Of a DNA stretch of 64,000 nucleotides, positions 20,941 through 29,826 are shown piece after piece. Position 1 is the stretch's first letter. Each line of letters begins with the position of its first letter. The notes beneath the pieces are model-generated. The model had not been told where the DNA came from and made no database searches. It saw only the letters and a list, made by a program, of their open reading frames with translations. The position numbers and the translations under genes were made by a program. Source of the stretch: Stygiolobus azoricus (lineage in GTDB: Archaea; Thermoproteota; Thermoprotei_A; Sulfolobales; Sulfolobaceae); the NCBI RefSeq assembly GCF_009729035.1, contig NZ_CP045483.1, forward strand, positions 1,510,001-1,574,000, given 5' to 3'.

Positions 20941-21423
20941 ATGGCTACAAGTACATATAAGGTTATTCACCCTGATGCTAGAGTTGCAGATTTGTTAGGT
21001 TTGCTTACTACTTTACATAATACCTTTAATGATAAAGTGGATATATACATACTTGAGAAAGAGTTAGAAGTAGATATGGACGAACTAATGCCGATCCTTT
21101 ATGCAGCAAATACGATGGGCTTTATAAATTTAGCTGAAGGTGATGTAATAATTACAGATAAAGGGCTGGATTTTCTTAAGGCAAATCTCAAAAAGAGAAA
21201 AGAGTTGCTGAGAGATTCAATAGATAGGCTCGAGCCTTTTTCAACGGCTAAGGAACTTAAATCTTTCACCGTAAAAGAGTTGCTAGAAAAACTTGAGGAA
21301 AAAGGGATCACAATTTATAGCAGCCCTACGGGCTACAACGATTTAGAGATCATTTTAGTTGAGTGGGGTATATACTCAGGATTTCTAGCTAGAGAAGGAG
21401 ATCGCTACATAGTTAAAGTATAA
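20941..21423 (+). CDS. AAA-associated C-terminal-domain protein (stand-alone)
   Basis: This 160-residue protein resembles the AAA-associated domain found at the C-terminus of NitT/TauT-type ABC transporter ATPases, here without the ATPase. It looks like two winged-helix-like halves: residues 1-75 (VADLLGLLTTLHNTF then DVDELMPILYAA-like helices) and 85-160 (STAKELKSFTVKELLEKL). It may act as a small regulatory or DNA-binding protein. No transporter gene is adjacent. It is separated by 63 bp from the VIT-like transporter gene, which has its own promoter region. Confidence 0.6.
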   Translation: MATSTYKVIHPDARVADLLGLLTTLHNTFNDKVDIYILEKELEVDMDELMPILYAANTMGFINLAEGDVIITDKGLDFLKANLKKRKELLRDSIDRLEPFSTAKELKSFTVKELLEKLEEKGITIYSSPTGYNDLEIILVEWGIYSGFLAREGDRYIVKV

Positions 21424-21486
21424 ATTACATTACGATTTTTCGTAATCCAAGAAGGGTTTAAAGATTTTTTAACAAACACACTAAAC

Positions 21487-22218
21487 ATGGAAGAGCCGGT
21501 AATACACTATACTAACGAGGCAGACACTTTTAGGACTAGAGTTTTCGGAATCCAAGATGGACTTATAGGTGTTGGTTCAATTGCTATAGGCGCTGCAGGT
21601 TATTCTCAAGACCCGTTACTAGTCCTTATTACGGGGTTAATTGCATCTATAGGACAAGCTTTTTCCATGGGTATAGGAGAATACATCTCTACGAGAGTCA
21701 GGATGCAAGTCATAGAAAATGAAATCAAAAAAGAGAGATTTGAAATTGAACACTATCCTGAAAAAGAGAAGGAGGAATTGAAGCAATTTTATATCCAAAA
21801 AGGTCTGCCAGAAGATGAAGCTGAAGAAATCTCAACTAGACTAATGAAAAACAAGAACATAGTACTACACGAAATGTTAATCCATGAGCTTAAACTGTTC
21901 CCAGAAGAATACGAGAGTCCAGTGAAATTAGGACTATTAATGTCTCTATATTTGATAATAGGCTCAATAATCCCACTATTCCCTTTTATTCTGTCACTAT
22001 TCTTCAAGATTCCCTTCATCTATGACGTAGTCAGTTCAGTAGTGTTAATAACAATAACCTTGGGCATTTTCGGTTCTATGTCTTCAAAATATACTGGACT
22101 AAGTAAACATAGGGGAGCTTTCGAGCAGATAACAACGGGTATGTTAGCTATGGCGGGAAGCTACGTGGGAGGATTAATACTAGCTCACTTCTTACCTCTC
22201 ACGAATCTCCCGCTGTAA
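21487..22218 (+). CDS. VIT1/CCC1-family iron/manganese transporter-like membrane protein
   Basis: This 243-residue protein has the CCC1/VIT layout. A first helix pair includes [17 protein letters not shown] and [16 protein letters not shown] (about 18-70). A long charged cytoplasmic loop rich in Glu and Lys follows (about 75-135, the putative metal-binding domain), and then three more helices. Family members move Fe2+ or Mn2+ out of the cytosol into storage compartments. In an archaeon this would mean export or detoxification. The last 20 bases overlap the convergent metallo-hydrolase gene. Confidence 0.8.
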   Translation: MEEPVIHYTNEADTFRTRVFGIQDGLIGVGSIAIGAAGYSQDPLLVLITGLIASIGQAFSMGIGEYISTRVRMQVIENEIKKERFEIEHYPEKEKEELKQFYIQKGLPEDEAEEISTRLMKNKNIVLHEMLIHELKLFPEEYESPVKLGLLMSLYLIIGSIIPLFPFILSLFFKIPFIYDVVSSVVLITITLGIFGSMSSKYTGLSKHRGAFEQITTGMLAMAGSYVGGLILAHFLPLTNLPL

Positions 22219-23125
22219 GAAGTTTTGCTAGATTTCTAGGTATTTTGGCCGGTCTATTATCTTTTTGGAAAAGCTCTTTTCTCCTAGCCTCCAAGATCAT
22301 AGGCTCCATTGACAAGTACTCTGCAGCAGTGATTACCCTACATCCTACTGACTTAGCTACTTCCTTCACAGGTTTAAGTATGTTTTCGTAGTTAAGATCA
22401 CGCAAAACATGGTGATCGATAATAGCATATTGAAGACCGTTTTTAACTATATTTTCTAGATTCTTTATCTCAATGTCTAATTCTTCTTGTGATAATGCTC
22501 TACCTAATAAATAGCTTAATGGTCCATCTATAATTAGAAAGTTAGGCTTAACCTCATTGATAAATCTCACATGTCCTTCCTTTGGTGCACCCTCAATGTC
22601 AGAGGTGAAGAGAACTGTTCCGTCCTTATCATTAATTGCAACCTGAACCACATAGCCAAGTCTTTCATCAGCACCATGAGGAACCGCAGGAGAAAACTTT
22701 ATCATCGTAGAGCCCAACCTTACTTCTTTCCCATCCGCACTCTCAATTACTTTAGGTCTATCTTTAACAGATTTTAGAAATCTAGGAGCTCTTTTGAACT
22801 TTTGGCTAGGGTTTATGTTATTCTGAGGGTCTTTGATAAATAGTACTTTTTTGTCGTAAATATCAATAGGAATTACGTAACCTGGATCATGATGGTCATA
22901 ATGATAATGTGTAACAATGATTATATCAACATCTTTAGAAACCTCAAAGATTTTTCTAGCTAGCTCGCTTAGTCTGTCAACTTCTAATTGATGAGGGGGT
23001 AAATTATACCTCCTCGGAGCTAGTGAAACAGCAGGATCTACCAGAATTCTTACGTCTTTAGTCTCTATAAGTGTAGCCTGAGATCTCACCCCTAAGCTTT
23101 CAAAGGCTAGCGGTTTAACTTCCAT
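22199..23125 (-). CDS. Metallo-beta-lactamase-fold hydrolase (UPF0282-like)
   Basis: This 308-residue protein carries the HxHxDH signature in [12 protein letters not shown] (about 76-87), downstream metal ligands around PHGADERLG and TSDIEG, and IDHHVLRDL near residue 238. It matches the archaeal UPF0282 group of MBL hydrolases, whose substrate is unknown. The start is ATG at 23125. The gene is separate from the small unknown gene 22 bp upstream on the same strand and may be co-transcribed with it. Confidence 0.82.
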   Translation of the reverse strand: MEVKPLAFESLGVRSQATLIETKDVRILVDPAVSLAPRRYNLPPHQLEVDRLSELARKIFEVSKDVDIIIVTHYHYDHHDPGYVIPIDIYDKKVLFIKDPQNNINPSQKFKRAPRFLKSVKDRPKVIESADGKEVRLGSTMIKFSPAVPHGADERLGYVVQVAINDKDGTVLFTSDIEGAPKEGHVRFINEVKPNFLIIDGPLSYLLGRALSQEELDIEIKNLENIVKNGLQYAIIDHHVLRDLNYENILKPVKEVAKSVGCRVITAAEYLSMEPMILEARRKELFQKDNRPAKIPRNLAKLLTAGDS

Positions 23126-23147
23126 AACTTTACTCTTCTCTCAAGGG

Positions 23148-23480
23148 TTAAAATCTCATTGTGTTTATGTCCAATATTGTTTCCCTTAAAGATCTTTTCA
23201 TCTCTTGTATATCTCTGTACGCCATTCTGAGCCCGTAGTTCGTACGTCTTTCCATTAACTTACCTATTCCGTAAATTGTAAATCCAGAGATGGTAGTTAT
23301 GTGAAAAGGATCATCAAGCCCGAAGGCGATAAATTTCCCTACAGCTTGGACTGTTCCTCCCTTTACTTCATAATCTCCTAATATCTCTTTAAACGTGTTT
23401 TTCATACTTATGATCTTTGTGGGGAAACGATTTAAAGGAGAACGCATCGTATCAAGGTATTTTAACGTAATAAGACCCAT
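23148..23480 (-). CDS. Hypothetical protein, 110 residues
   Basis: I do not recognise this basic protein. It has a central GGTVQAVGKFIAFGL segment and an arginine-rich helical C-terminus. A TTTAAAATT element about 22-25 bp upstream fits the ATG at 23480, but an internal ATG at 23405 is also possible. It lies 22 bp before the MBL hydrolase gene on the same strand, so the two may form an operon. No membrane helix or metal motif is visible. Confidence 0.6.
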   Translation of the reverse strand: MGLITLKYLDTMRSPLNRFPTKIISMKNTFKEILGDYEVKGGTVQAVGKFIAFGLDDPFHITTISGFTIYGIGKLMERRTNYGLRMAYRDIQEMKRSLRETILDINTMRF

Positions 23481-23531
23481 GTGTATTACCTTACAAAAGA
23501 ATTTTAAACAAGATAAGACAGTGTTTAATTA

Positions 23532-24716
23532 ATGCTAGATGATATCATTGCCATATTCAGTATCTTAGTCTCAGGCTGGAGTGTTTATAATTCACTTTTA
23601 GCTATGTATGGTTTCACATGGTCTCCTACGAAACTCACGAACTATTCTGGCAAGACATTTTCTATAATTATACCCGCTAAAAACGAGGAAAAAGTCTTAC
23701 CGCGACTTCTAGATAGATTGATAAACCAAGAGTATGACAAGTCCAAATACGAAATAATAGTAGTTGAGGACGGTTCTACTGACAAAACATATGAAGTATG
23801 TAAACAATACGAAGAAACTTACACTAGAGATTTCATAAAATGTCTTAAGTTAGATCAGCCTAAAGTACCTAACGGGAAAAGTAGAGCTTTGAATTATGCA
23901 TTAAAAATAGCCAATAATGAAATTATAGGAATTTTTGATGCAGACACAGTTCCGAAATTAGATGTCTTAAACCAAGCATCTTCTTGGTTTGATAATAACG
24001 AGGTAGTTGCTGTACAAGGGAAACTAATACCGATTAACGTAACGGAAAATATTGTGACAAGGTTTGCGAGCATTGAAGAACTCTTCCACGAATACTCTAT
24101 TGCCGGTAGGGCACGCTTGGGCCTATTTGTGCCTCTTGAAGGGACTTGTACTTTCATAAGGAAAGAAACGCTGGAGAAAATAGGAGGATGGAATGAGTTC
24201 ACCTTAACCGAGGACCTCGACTTAAGTATATCCTTAATCTCTCAAGGTTTCCAAATAAAATATGACCCTATGATAATAGCTTGGCGAGAAGTACCATCCA
24301 GCCTCAGATGGTTGGTCAAACAAAGGTTAAGATGGTATAGGGGACATTTCGAAGTAACGATAAGATTACCCCAAGGCAAAAAACTAGACCCTAGAATAAT
24401 AGACGGATTCTTACTTATAGGTACGCCTTTATTCATGGTATTGAATTTAGTTAATTATTCATTAGTGTTAATCTACTCCACATCTCTGTTTGTTATAGCT
24501 GCATCCTTCGTTTCAGCAGCCTCGTTTATCTCATTCATAGCAACGGTCACTATTTCAAGAAAACATCTTATTGAGTTCTATTACTCAATATTATCACTCA
24601 TTTACATGAATTTCGTTGTTCTCTTAAATTTAACAGCACTGTTTATGGAAATCGTCAGAGCACCTAAGGTCTGGATAAAGACGGAGAGGAGTGGAAAAAT
24701 AACATCGGAGGTCTAG
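23532..24716 (+). CDS. Membrane GT2 glycosyltransferase, processive (NodC/hyaluronan-synthase-like) type
   Basis: This 394-residue protein has one N-terminal hydrophobic segment, a GT-A catalytic domain (about 45-275) and C-terminal membrane helices (about 290-380). Catalytic motifs are IIPAKNEEKVLPR, FDADT (the DxD motif, about 140), TEDLDLS and KQRLRWYRGH, the QxxRW motif typical of processive synthases such as NodC and HAS. It probably makes or extends an exopolysaccharide or a lipid-linked glycan from a nucleotide sugar. The start is ATG at 23532. A Cas4-like gene follows 2 bp after the stop. Confidence 0.85.
   Translation: MLDDIIAIFSILVSGWSVYNSLLAMYGFTWSPTKLTNYSGKTFSIIIPAKNEEKVLPRLLDRLINQEYDKSKYEIIVVEDGSTDKTYEVCKQYEETYTRDFIKCLKLDQPKVPNGKSRALNYALKIANNEIIGIFDADTVPKLDVLNQASSWFDNNEVVAVQGKLIPINVTENIVTRFASIEELFHEYSIAGRARLGLFVPLEGTCTFIRKETLEKIGGWNEFTLTEDLDLSISLISQGFQIKYDPMIIAWREVPSSLRWLVKQRLRWYRGHFEVTIRLPQGKKLDPRIIDGFLLIGTPLFMVLNLVNYSLVLIYSTSLFVIAASFVSAASFISFIATVTISRKHLIEFYYSILSLIYMNFVVLLNLTALFMEIVRAPKVWIKTERSGKITSEV
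24707..24712 (+). promoter_or_regulatory. Shine-Dalgarno sequence of the Cas4-like gene
   Basis: GGAGGT ends 6 bases before the ATG at 24719, inside the last codons of the glycosyltransferase gene. Genes inside transcripts use such sites, in contrast to the leaderless first genes here, so this marks the Cas4-like gene as the second gene of an operon. Confidence 0.65.
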
Positions 24717-24718
24717 AG

Positions 24719-25327
24719 ATGATAATAGATGAGTTAGTTAATTCAAAAATCAATGACACATTATCACATAAGCGTGAGGATAAAGTATTATACGTCACAG
24801 ATCTAGTTAGATGTGCTCTTAAGATAAAATATGAAGAAAAATATAAGGAACTTTTCATAGCAGAGTCTATTAAACCGTCTACAATTCTCGGGGATTTAGT
24901 CCACGAAGGGCTGGAGAAATTCCTAGCTGAGAAATTTAATGCAAAGTTGGAAGTAGAAAGTGAGAAGCAAGTTACAGTAGCTCAAGACGTGTACAAAATA
25001 AAAGGTAGAGCAGACGCGATCATTGAGGGAGAAAAGAGAATAGTTATAGAGATTAAAACAGCTAGAGCTGATAAAGGCTTACCGTTAGAACATCATAAAC
25101 AGCAGTTGAGGCTATACTTGTGGCTTTTCGACGCTAATGAAGGGATTTTAGTCTACATTACTCCGGATAGAGTAACGGAATATACTATCCGTAATAAGGC
25201 TGAAGATGACGAAGTAATGAGACTTGTAGAGGAGACAATCAAGTTGCTGAAAACCCCACGATATAACTGGGAATGCGGTTATTGCATCTTTAACGTAATA
25301 TGCCCAGAGTCTAGGAAAAACAAGTAA
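24719..25327 (+). CDS. Cas4-like/Dna2-type nuclease with [4Fe-4S] cluster (stand-alone)
   Basis: This 202-residue protein has all the hallmarks of the Cas4/RecB-nuclease family: C32 and the C-terminal trio C186/C189/C195 for an iron-sulfur cluster, H62 in GDLVHEGLE, D99 in GRADA, E111-x-K113 in EIKTA, and Q129LRLY133. Related enzymes trim DNA ends in CRISPR adaptation, replication or repair. No cas gene or CRISPR array is visible within the window, so a repair or recombination role is at least as likely. It is joined to the upstream glycosyltransferase gene by a 2-bp gap and a strong Shine-Dalgarno site. Confidence 0.82.
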   Translation: MIIDELVNSKINDTLSHKREDKVLYVTDLVRCALKIKYEEKYKELFIAESIKPSTILGDLVHEGLEKFLAEKFNAKLEVESEKQVTVAQDVYKIKGRADAIIEGEKRIVIEIKTARADKGLPLEHHKQQLRLYLWLFDANEGILVYITPDRVTEYTIRNKAEDDEVMRLVEETIKLLKTPRYNWECGYCIFNVICPESRKNK

Positions 25328-25376
25328 AAACGTCTGTTATTATTTTATATTTTGATTGCCAGAGTCTTTACATAAT

Positions 25377-26591
25377 ATGGAAACCAGAAAAAGACCTACC
25401 GTAATGACTATAGCTGGAAGCGATTCTGGTGGAGGGGCTGGATTACAAGCGGATCTAAAAACCTTCACTTCTTTAGGAGTTTTCGGAACTACAATTGTTA
25501 CTGGACTGACAGCTCAAAACACTCAAGGAGTTTATAAAGTCTTAGAAGTACCTCTAGATTTCATAGAAGCACAGTTCGACGTAGTAATGAAAGATCTCTC
25601 ACCTCAATTTGCCAAGACGGGCATGTTAGCCAACTCGGCTATAGTCAAACTAGTGGAGAAAAAAGTCTTGGAGTATTCAATAAAACTAGTTTTAGACCCA
25701 GTGATGGTAGCCAAGAGCGGAGATCAACTTGTGACTGAGGACACCGTTGAGGCTTTGAAAAGCCTTATGAAACATTCCCTCATTACGACACCTAACAAGT
25801 TTGAAGCTGAGAAGCTCACGTCCCAGAAGATAAATAGTATAGAAGATTTGATGAAAGCTGCGAAAACAATCTATGAGGAGCACGGCGTGAACGTTGTTGT
25901 CAAAGGAGGGTCTACTTTAGGGGGAGTTGATGTCGCAATAATTAACGGAAACGTAATAACTCTAAGAGGGGATGAGATAAATACTACTAACACACATGGA
26001 AGTGGAGACGTGTTCTCAGCCGCAATTACAGCCTATCTGGCAAAAGGAGAGACCTTAGAGAATGCCTTGAGGCTAGCTAAAAATTATGTTAATGAAAGCA
26101 TAAAGTTCTCTCTATCCCTCGGAAAAGGGCACGGTCCCGTAGATCCCTTCGCCCCTGTAGAAAGGATAGTAGAGAGAGAACAAGCAAGAAGTACTATCGA
26201 GAAAATATTATGGAGGATTGAAAAGGAACCAGAGTTACTCACTACCTTGTTAGATGAGGAGGATAAGTCGAATCTTGCAGTAGCAACAAGTTATGGAGAT
26301 GTTGCGAGCCTTGCTGGAGGGATAATTAGATACCTTGACAAGCTAAAACTTGACGGACCAATATTAGTCAATATAAACAATAAAGTTACTGAAGTAGCTA
26401 GAAAATATAACAAAAAGATAGTATTATCCTTAACGGTTACAGATCGTCTATTGAAAAAAGCTGAAGAAGGAAAAATAATACCTACTACCAGTGGTAAGAT
26501 CGGGGATGTTATAATTGAAGGCGGAAGAGCTTATCTGACAGCTTATAATTGCGAGGAATTAATAGGCAAATTAAGGGATTTGGTAAAATGA
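25377..26591 (+). CDS. thiDN: HMP-P kinase / thiamine-phosphate synthase fusion
   Basis: Starting at ATG 25377 the protein has 404 residues. Residues ~1-260 are a ThiD kinase ([31 protein letters not shown]) that phosphorylates hydroxymethylpyrimidine phosphate. Residues ~275-404 are a ThiN-type thiamine-phosphate synthase ([17 protein letters not shown] and [10 protein letters not shown] segments), which replaces ThiE in archaea. Together they make thiamine phosphate, whose diphosphate the 2-oxoacid oxidoreductase family needs. A TTG at 25356 is in frame, but a TTTTATATT TATA box at 25343-25351 supports the later ATG. Coupled to the next gene by an ATGA overlap. Confidence 0.92.
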   Translation: METRKRPTVMTIAGSDSGGGAGLQADLKTFTSLGVFGTTIVTGLTAQNTQGVYKVLEVPLDFIEAQFDVVMKDLSPQFAKTGMLANSAIVKLVEKKVLEYSIKLVLDPVMVAKSGDQLVTEDTVEALKSLMKHSLITTPNKFEAEKLTSQKINSIEDLMKAAKTIYEEHGVNVVVKGGSTLGGVDVAIINGNVITLRGDEINTTNTHGSGDVFSAAITAYLAKGETLENALRLAKNYVNESIKFSLSLGKGHGPVDPFAPVERIVEREQARSTIEKILWRIEKEPELLTTLLDEEDKSNLAVATSYGDVASLAGGIIRYLDKLKLDGPILVNINNKVTEVARKYNKKIVLSLTVTDRLLKKAEEGKIIPTTSGKIGDVIIEGGRAYLTAYNCEELIGKLRDLVK

Positions 26592-27457
26592 TAACTGTCG
26601 TTGGAAGTTATAACGTGGACTTCATCTTAAAGGTAGATAAATTCCCTGAAGAAGGAGAGACTGTCTTCGCAAAAGATATTTATATAAGCCACGGCGGTAA
26701 GGGATCTAACCAAGCTGTCTCAGCATCAAGATTAGGAGCTAAAGTTAGATTAATTGCGGCTGTAGGTAACGATGAGTACGGTAGAAGGGCAATAAGCTTT
26801 TGGGAAGACGAGAAGATAGACGTGGGATATGTTAAAATAAAGAATGCACCTACCGGCTCGGCATATATTATTGTAAACGAGAACGGTCAGAATATGATAG
26901 TGGTAAACAGAGGAGCGAATATTTTTCTTTTACCTGAAGACTTAAACAGTGAATTAAAAGGTGAAGTGATGCTGACGCAGTTAGAAATAAGGGAAGACAC
27001 TGTAAAAAAGGCTTTGAGAGAGTTTAACGGATTGAGAATTTTAAATCCAGCTCCTGCAACTCTTAACGATATTTCAATCTTGGACTATGTAGACATCCTC
27101 ACTCCCAATGAAGTAGAATTTAAAGAGTTGAGTGGTGCTGACGATCTAGATTACGGTATCGAAGTGTTGTTAAAAAAAGTGAAAAAGGCTGTAATAATAA
27201 CATTAGGAGAAAAAGGTGCACTAATAGGGATGAGGAATAAGAGAATAAGAGTGGAAACAATGAAGGTTAACGCTATTGACACAACTGGTGCTGGTGATGT
27301 ATTTAACGCTACGTTGGCTGTGTATTTAGAAAAAGGTTATGAAATTGAGAGGGCAGTAAGAATAGCTAACATAATTGCAGCGTATTCGACCACTAAGATT
27401 GGAGCTTTAGGTCCTAGGTTAGAGGAGGTGAAAAGTTTAATTGAGGAAGAAGCTTAG
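26588..27457 (+). CDS. PfkB/ribokinase-family sugar kinase
   Basis: This 289-residue kinase begins [12 protein letters not shown]. It has the PfkB signatures GGKGSNQAVSASRLGA (about 36-51) and, near the C-terminus, AIDTTGAGDVFNA (about 230-242), with the catalytic aspartate in TGAGD. The best general match is ribokinase, and nucleoside or other sugar kinases of the same family are possible. The ATG at 26588 overlaps the thiDN stop as ATGA. Its last bases contain a Shine-Dalgarno site (GGAGGTGA, 27424-27431) for a following small ORF. Confidence 0.85.
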   Translation: MITVVGSYNVDFILKVDKFPEEGETVFAKDIYISHGGKGSNQAVSASRLGAKVRLIAAVGNDEYGRRAISFWEDEKIDVGYVKIKNAPTGSAYIIVNENGQNMIVVNRGANIFLLPEDLNSELKGEVMLTQLEIREDTVKKALREFNGLRILNPAPATLNDISILDYVDILTPNEVEFKELSGADDLDYGIEVLLKKVKKAVIITLGEKGALIGMRNKRIRVETMKVNAIDTTGAGDVFNATLAVYLEKGYEIERAVRIANIIAAYSTTKIGALGPRLEEVKSLIEEEA

Positions 27458-27557
27458 AATCAAGAAAAATGAAGAAAAAGAAGAAGAAGGGCATAAGTGT
27501 ATAGGTTTATGTTGTGATGATTTGGTAAGTATTGAAGAACGAGATGATGTGAAATGA
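27441..27557 (+). CDS. Small cysteine-containing ORF, 38 residues
   Basis: This short frame starts at TTG 27441, 9 bases after GGAGGTGA, a near-perfect complement to the Sulfolobales 16S rRNA 3' end. It overlaps the kinase stop by 17 bases and ends at a TGA that overlaps the next gene's ATG as ATGA. It encodes a basic head (RKKLRIKK), an acidic middle, and HKCIGLCCDD with C-x3-CC, which could bind metal. The tight packing and the ribosome site support a real gene. No family is recognised, and without comparison to relatives it remains a prediction. Confidence 0.5.
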   Translation: MRKKLRIKKNEEKEEEGHKCIGLCCDDLVSIEERDDVK

Positions 27558-28249
27558 AGATCATATTCTTAGGGACTGGTGCTGGAGCCACCTTCGGGAG
27601 TAGAAGAATGAAAGCGGGTATTTACGTAAAGGGAGAAAAAACTTCCGTAGTCTTAGATATGGGTACTGGGGCCAATTTTAAGTTAGAAGATATAGGATTA
27701 CTGGACTTTTCGGCATTATTCATTACACATTTACACATCGATCACTTTAACGGAATTTTCGACCATTTAGTACAGAGAAAACTGAAGGGATTACAGACTT
27801 TGAGAATATATTCCCCTAAGGGTCTTACGGAAGTCCTTAACACGTATATAAAAAGTGGAAATAACATATACGCTGAAGTAATAGAATCTGATCTACCTTC
27901 GGCAGAAATTGGTGAACTACAAATTTACTCTGTAAAGGGATGTCATAGCATATATGATGTAGCGTATGTAATTTCTGATGGTAAGAAGAAAATACTTTAC
28001 ACTGGAGACACAGCTGAACCTTGTGAAGACATTCTTAAAGAGTCCGAAAAAGTAGACTTAGTAATCCACGAAAGCAGTTGTATAGATGACTGTTCGAAAT
28101 GGGGACATACGTCTCTTAAACAACTCATGGAGCTTTTTCCGAGAAAGAAACTAATTCTTACTCACATCCCCGCTCAAATAGAAGATGAAATCAAAAATTT
28201 TGCTAAAGGATATAATATAGCTTTTGATGGTTTTATAATGGATGTGTAG
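27554..28249 (+). CDS. RNase Z-like metallo-beta-lactamase-fold hydrolase
   Basis: This 231-residue protein has an intact zinc-binding core: FLGTGAG at the start, THLHIDHFNG (HxHxDH, about 57-66), KGCHSI, YTGDTA and a late THIPAQ histidine. It resembles RNase Z/ElaC and related phosphodiesterases but lacks the ~50-residue exosite arm of tRNase Z, so another phosphoester substrate is likely. It is coupled to the preceding small ORF by ATGA and to the following amidotransferase gene by an 8-base overlap. Confidence 0.82.
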   Translation: MKIIFLGTGAGATFGSRRMKAGIYVKGEKTSVVLDMGTGANFKLEDIGLLDFSALFITHLHIDHFNGIFDHLVQRKLKGLQTLRIYSPKGLTEVLNTYIKSGNNIYAEVIESDLPSAEIGELQIYSVKGCHSIYDVAYVISDGKKKILYTGDTAEPCEDILKESEKVDLVIHESSCIDDCSKWGHTSLKQLMELFPRKKLILTHIPAQIEDEIKNFAKGYNIAFDGFIMDV

Positions 28250-28967
28250 ATTACTGGCATTCGACGTAAAAGAGAAAGTCGAGTTAGAAGTGATTAAGGC
28301 CTTCGTAAATGCTGCTAAAAATGACATTTATTATAAATATATCTCACATTCTCACGGTTGGGGAATATCGGCGATAATCGAAATAAACGGTAAACACAAG
28401 TTAGTCTATTATAAATCTCCGGAACCAATATACGAGGATGAGTTCTTTTACAACGTGGTGAACTTACTAAAAGGTGATAGGGTTACCGGTATAATCCACG
28501 CTAGAAAGGCTGGGAAAGAATTCCTTATAGGGTTAAGGCATAATCACCCCTACCACATGAAAACTAAGACCCATGACCTTTACTTCGCTCATAACGGTTC
28601 AATAAACAGGAAGGCTTTCAGCCAGCCAGATTACCCTAGTACGGATAGCTATCTATTCTTTCTGGAGTTAGTAAAGGCCTTAGAGAGCTCTCAACAAGGG
28701 ATAGAAAGAGCTTACAAACAAGTAATAGATAATTTAAGTAAGTTCTCTTCAAGCTTAAATTCGGCTCTCCTTACTTTTAACGAGATAGAGGGACCGGTAG
28801 TCTACTTCGCTCACTATTATAATAAGGAGAGGATTAAAGAGATGGAAGAATATTATAAAGTGTACAAGTACGGAAATTACGTCTTCTCTTCTACGGTAGG
28901 ATATTATCTCAATAGAGACATCGAAAGTGTTGAATTGGGAAGTGTAATCAGATTGTTAAATGATTAA
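28242..28967 (+). CDS. Class-II glutamine amidotransferase (GATase-4/YafJ-like)
   Basis: This 241-residue protein begins MCRLLAF, placing the catalytic Cys2 at the mature N-terminus. It has the family segments SHGWGIS, IIHARKAG and LYFAHNGSIN. It is a stand-alone Ntn-hydrolase domain like bacterial YafJ. Such proteins hydrolyse glutamine or gamma-glutamyl compounds, and some act as gamma-glutamyl hydrolases. The start overlaps the MBL hydrolase stop by 8 bases. It ends the operon that begins at thiDN. Confidence 0.85.
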   Translation: MCRLLAFDVKEKVELEVIKAFVNAAKNDIYYKYISHSHGWGISAIIEINGKHKLVYYKSPEPIYEDEFFYNVVNLLKGDRVTGIIHARKAGKEFLIGLRHNHPYHMKTKTHDLYFAHNGSINRKAFSQPDYPSTDSYLFFLELVKALESSQQGIERAYKQVIDNLSKFSSSLNSALLTFNEIEGPVVYFAHYYNKERIKEMEEYYKVYKYGNYVFSSTVGYYLNRDIESVELGSVIRLLND

Positions 28968-29001
28968 AGAATTTAAATAAACTAGATGAGAAATTTATTT
29001 T

Positions 29002-29826
29002 ATGCCAAAAGAGGAGATAGTTGAAGCTAAAATTTTAGACTATGGTAAGCTAAAAACAATATATAGCTCAATCCAATTCGCCAGAGCTTATGCTAAAATA
29101 GTGAAAGACGGACCACCTCCTAGGGATATACCTAAAGAGCTGTACTATCAAGCTCTACAGTCTAACGAAATAAGATATGGACCGCTAAAGGTGATAAATA
29201 ACGGAAATTTAATCAAGATAGCTGAAGTGAACGCTCTAGTTAAGTCCGATAGAGAAGGAATACCCCTCTACGCTATAGTGGATTTCACAGACGGAATCAA
29301 AGTATACCTTGCTTATGAAAAGCCAAAGACAGTCGTGGGTGTGGATATCGGTGTAAGACATTTATTTACTATCGTGGCAATCAGGGGGACGACAGCTTGG
29401 AAAGTAAGGTACTGGGGTAATGAAGTTATAATAAACGAAATGATTAAAATTTTAGGAGATCCACAAGGTTTACCAGAACTTAAAAACATGAGATCAAAAA
29501 TAAAAGGAATCGTAGATGAGGTAGTAAAGTTTATAGATGAACTTGAGCCGAAAGTCGTGGCATTAGAAGACTTAAAACTATTTGAAGGTAAGGCAGGCCA
29601 AGCCCTAAGGGTAGTTGAGGAGATGTTGGAAGAAAAACTGTACAATGCTGGAATTAGGTATAGGAGGTTATCTCCGTTTAACACAAGCAAGATCTGCTCT
29701 AAGTGCGGATATAAGAAAGGAGAAATAATGGGACCTTTATTCGTATGTCCTTCCTGCGGATTTAAGTCCGAAAGAGATTATAACGCAGCCTATAATCTAG
29801 CTCTTCAGTGCTACTACCAATGCTAG
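29002..29826 (+). CDS. Compact TnpB-like RuvC nuclease, probably domesticated
   Basis: This 274-residue protein keeps the TnpB/Cas12-type core: RuvC-I D115 in VVGVDIG, RuvC-II E189 in VVALEDL, a zinc finger C232/C235/C249/C252 (CSKCG and CPSCG), and RuvC-III D259 in SERDYNAAYN. Transposon TnpB proteins are about 380-410 residues. Here the part before RuvC-I is only ~114 residues. No tnpA gene, terminal hairpins or second copy is visible. The stop overlaps the convergent deacetylase gene by 4 bases, so there is no non-coding 3' flank for the usual omega-RNA and right end. Own TATA: TTTAAATAAA at 28973-28982. Confidence 0.85.
   Translation: MPKEEIVEAKILDYGKLKTIYSSIQFARAYAKIVKDGPPPRDIPKELYYQALQSNEIRYGPLKVINNGNLIKIAEVNALVKSDREGIPLYAIVDFTDGIKVYLAYEKPKTVVGVDIGVRHLFTIVAIRGTTAWKVRYWGNEVIINEMIKILGDPQGLPELKNMRSKIKGIVDEVVKFIDELEPKVVALEDLKLFEGKAGQALRVVEEMLEEKLYNAGIRYRRLSPFNTSKICSKCGYKKGEIMGPLFVCPSCGFKSERDYNAAYNLALQCYYQC

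Noticed and set aside
27514-27560. C-box-like GTGATGA followed by TTGA and ATGATGT, resembling a C/D sRNA
   Set aside because: No D box (CTGA) follows at a usable distance, and the small ORF with its strong ribosome site explains the sequence better.
23500-29000. A CRISPR-Cas locus suggested by the Cas4-like gene
   Set aside because: No direct-repeat array and no other cas gene occurs anywhere in the window.
29002-29826. Active IS200/IS605 insertion sequence
   Set aside because: No tnpA, no subterminal hairpins and no flanking non-coding ends are present; both neighbours are intact genes.
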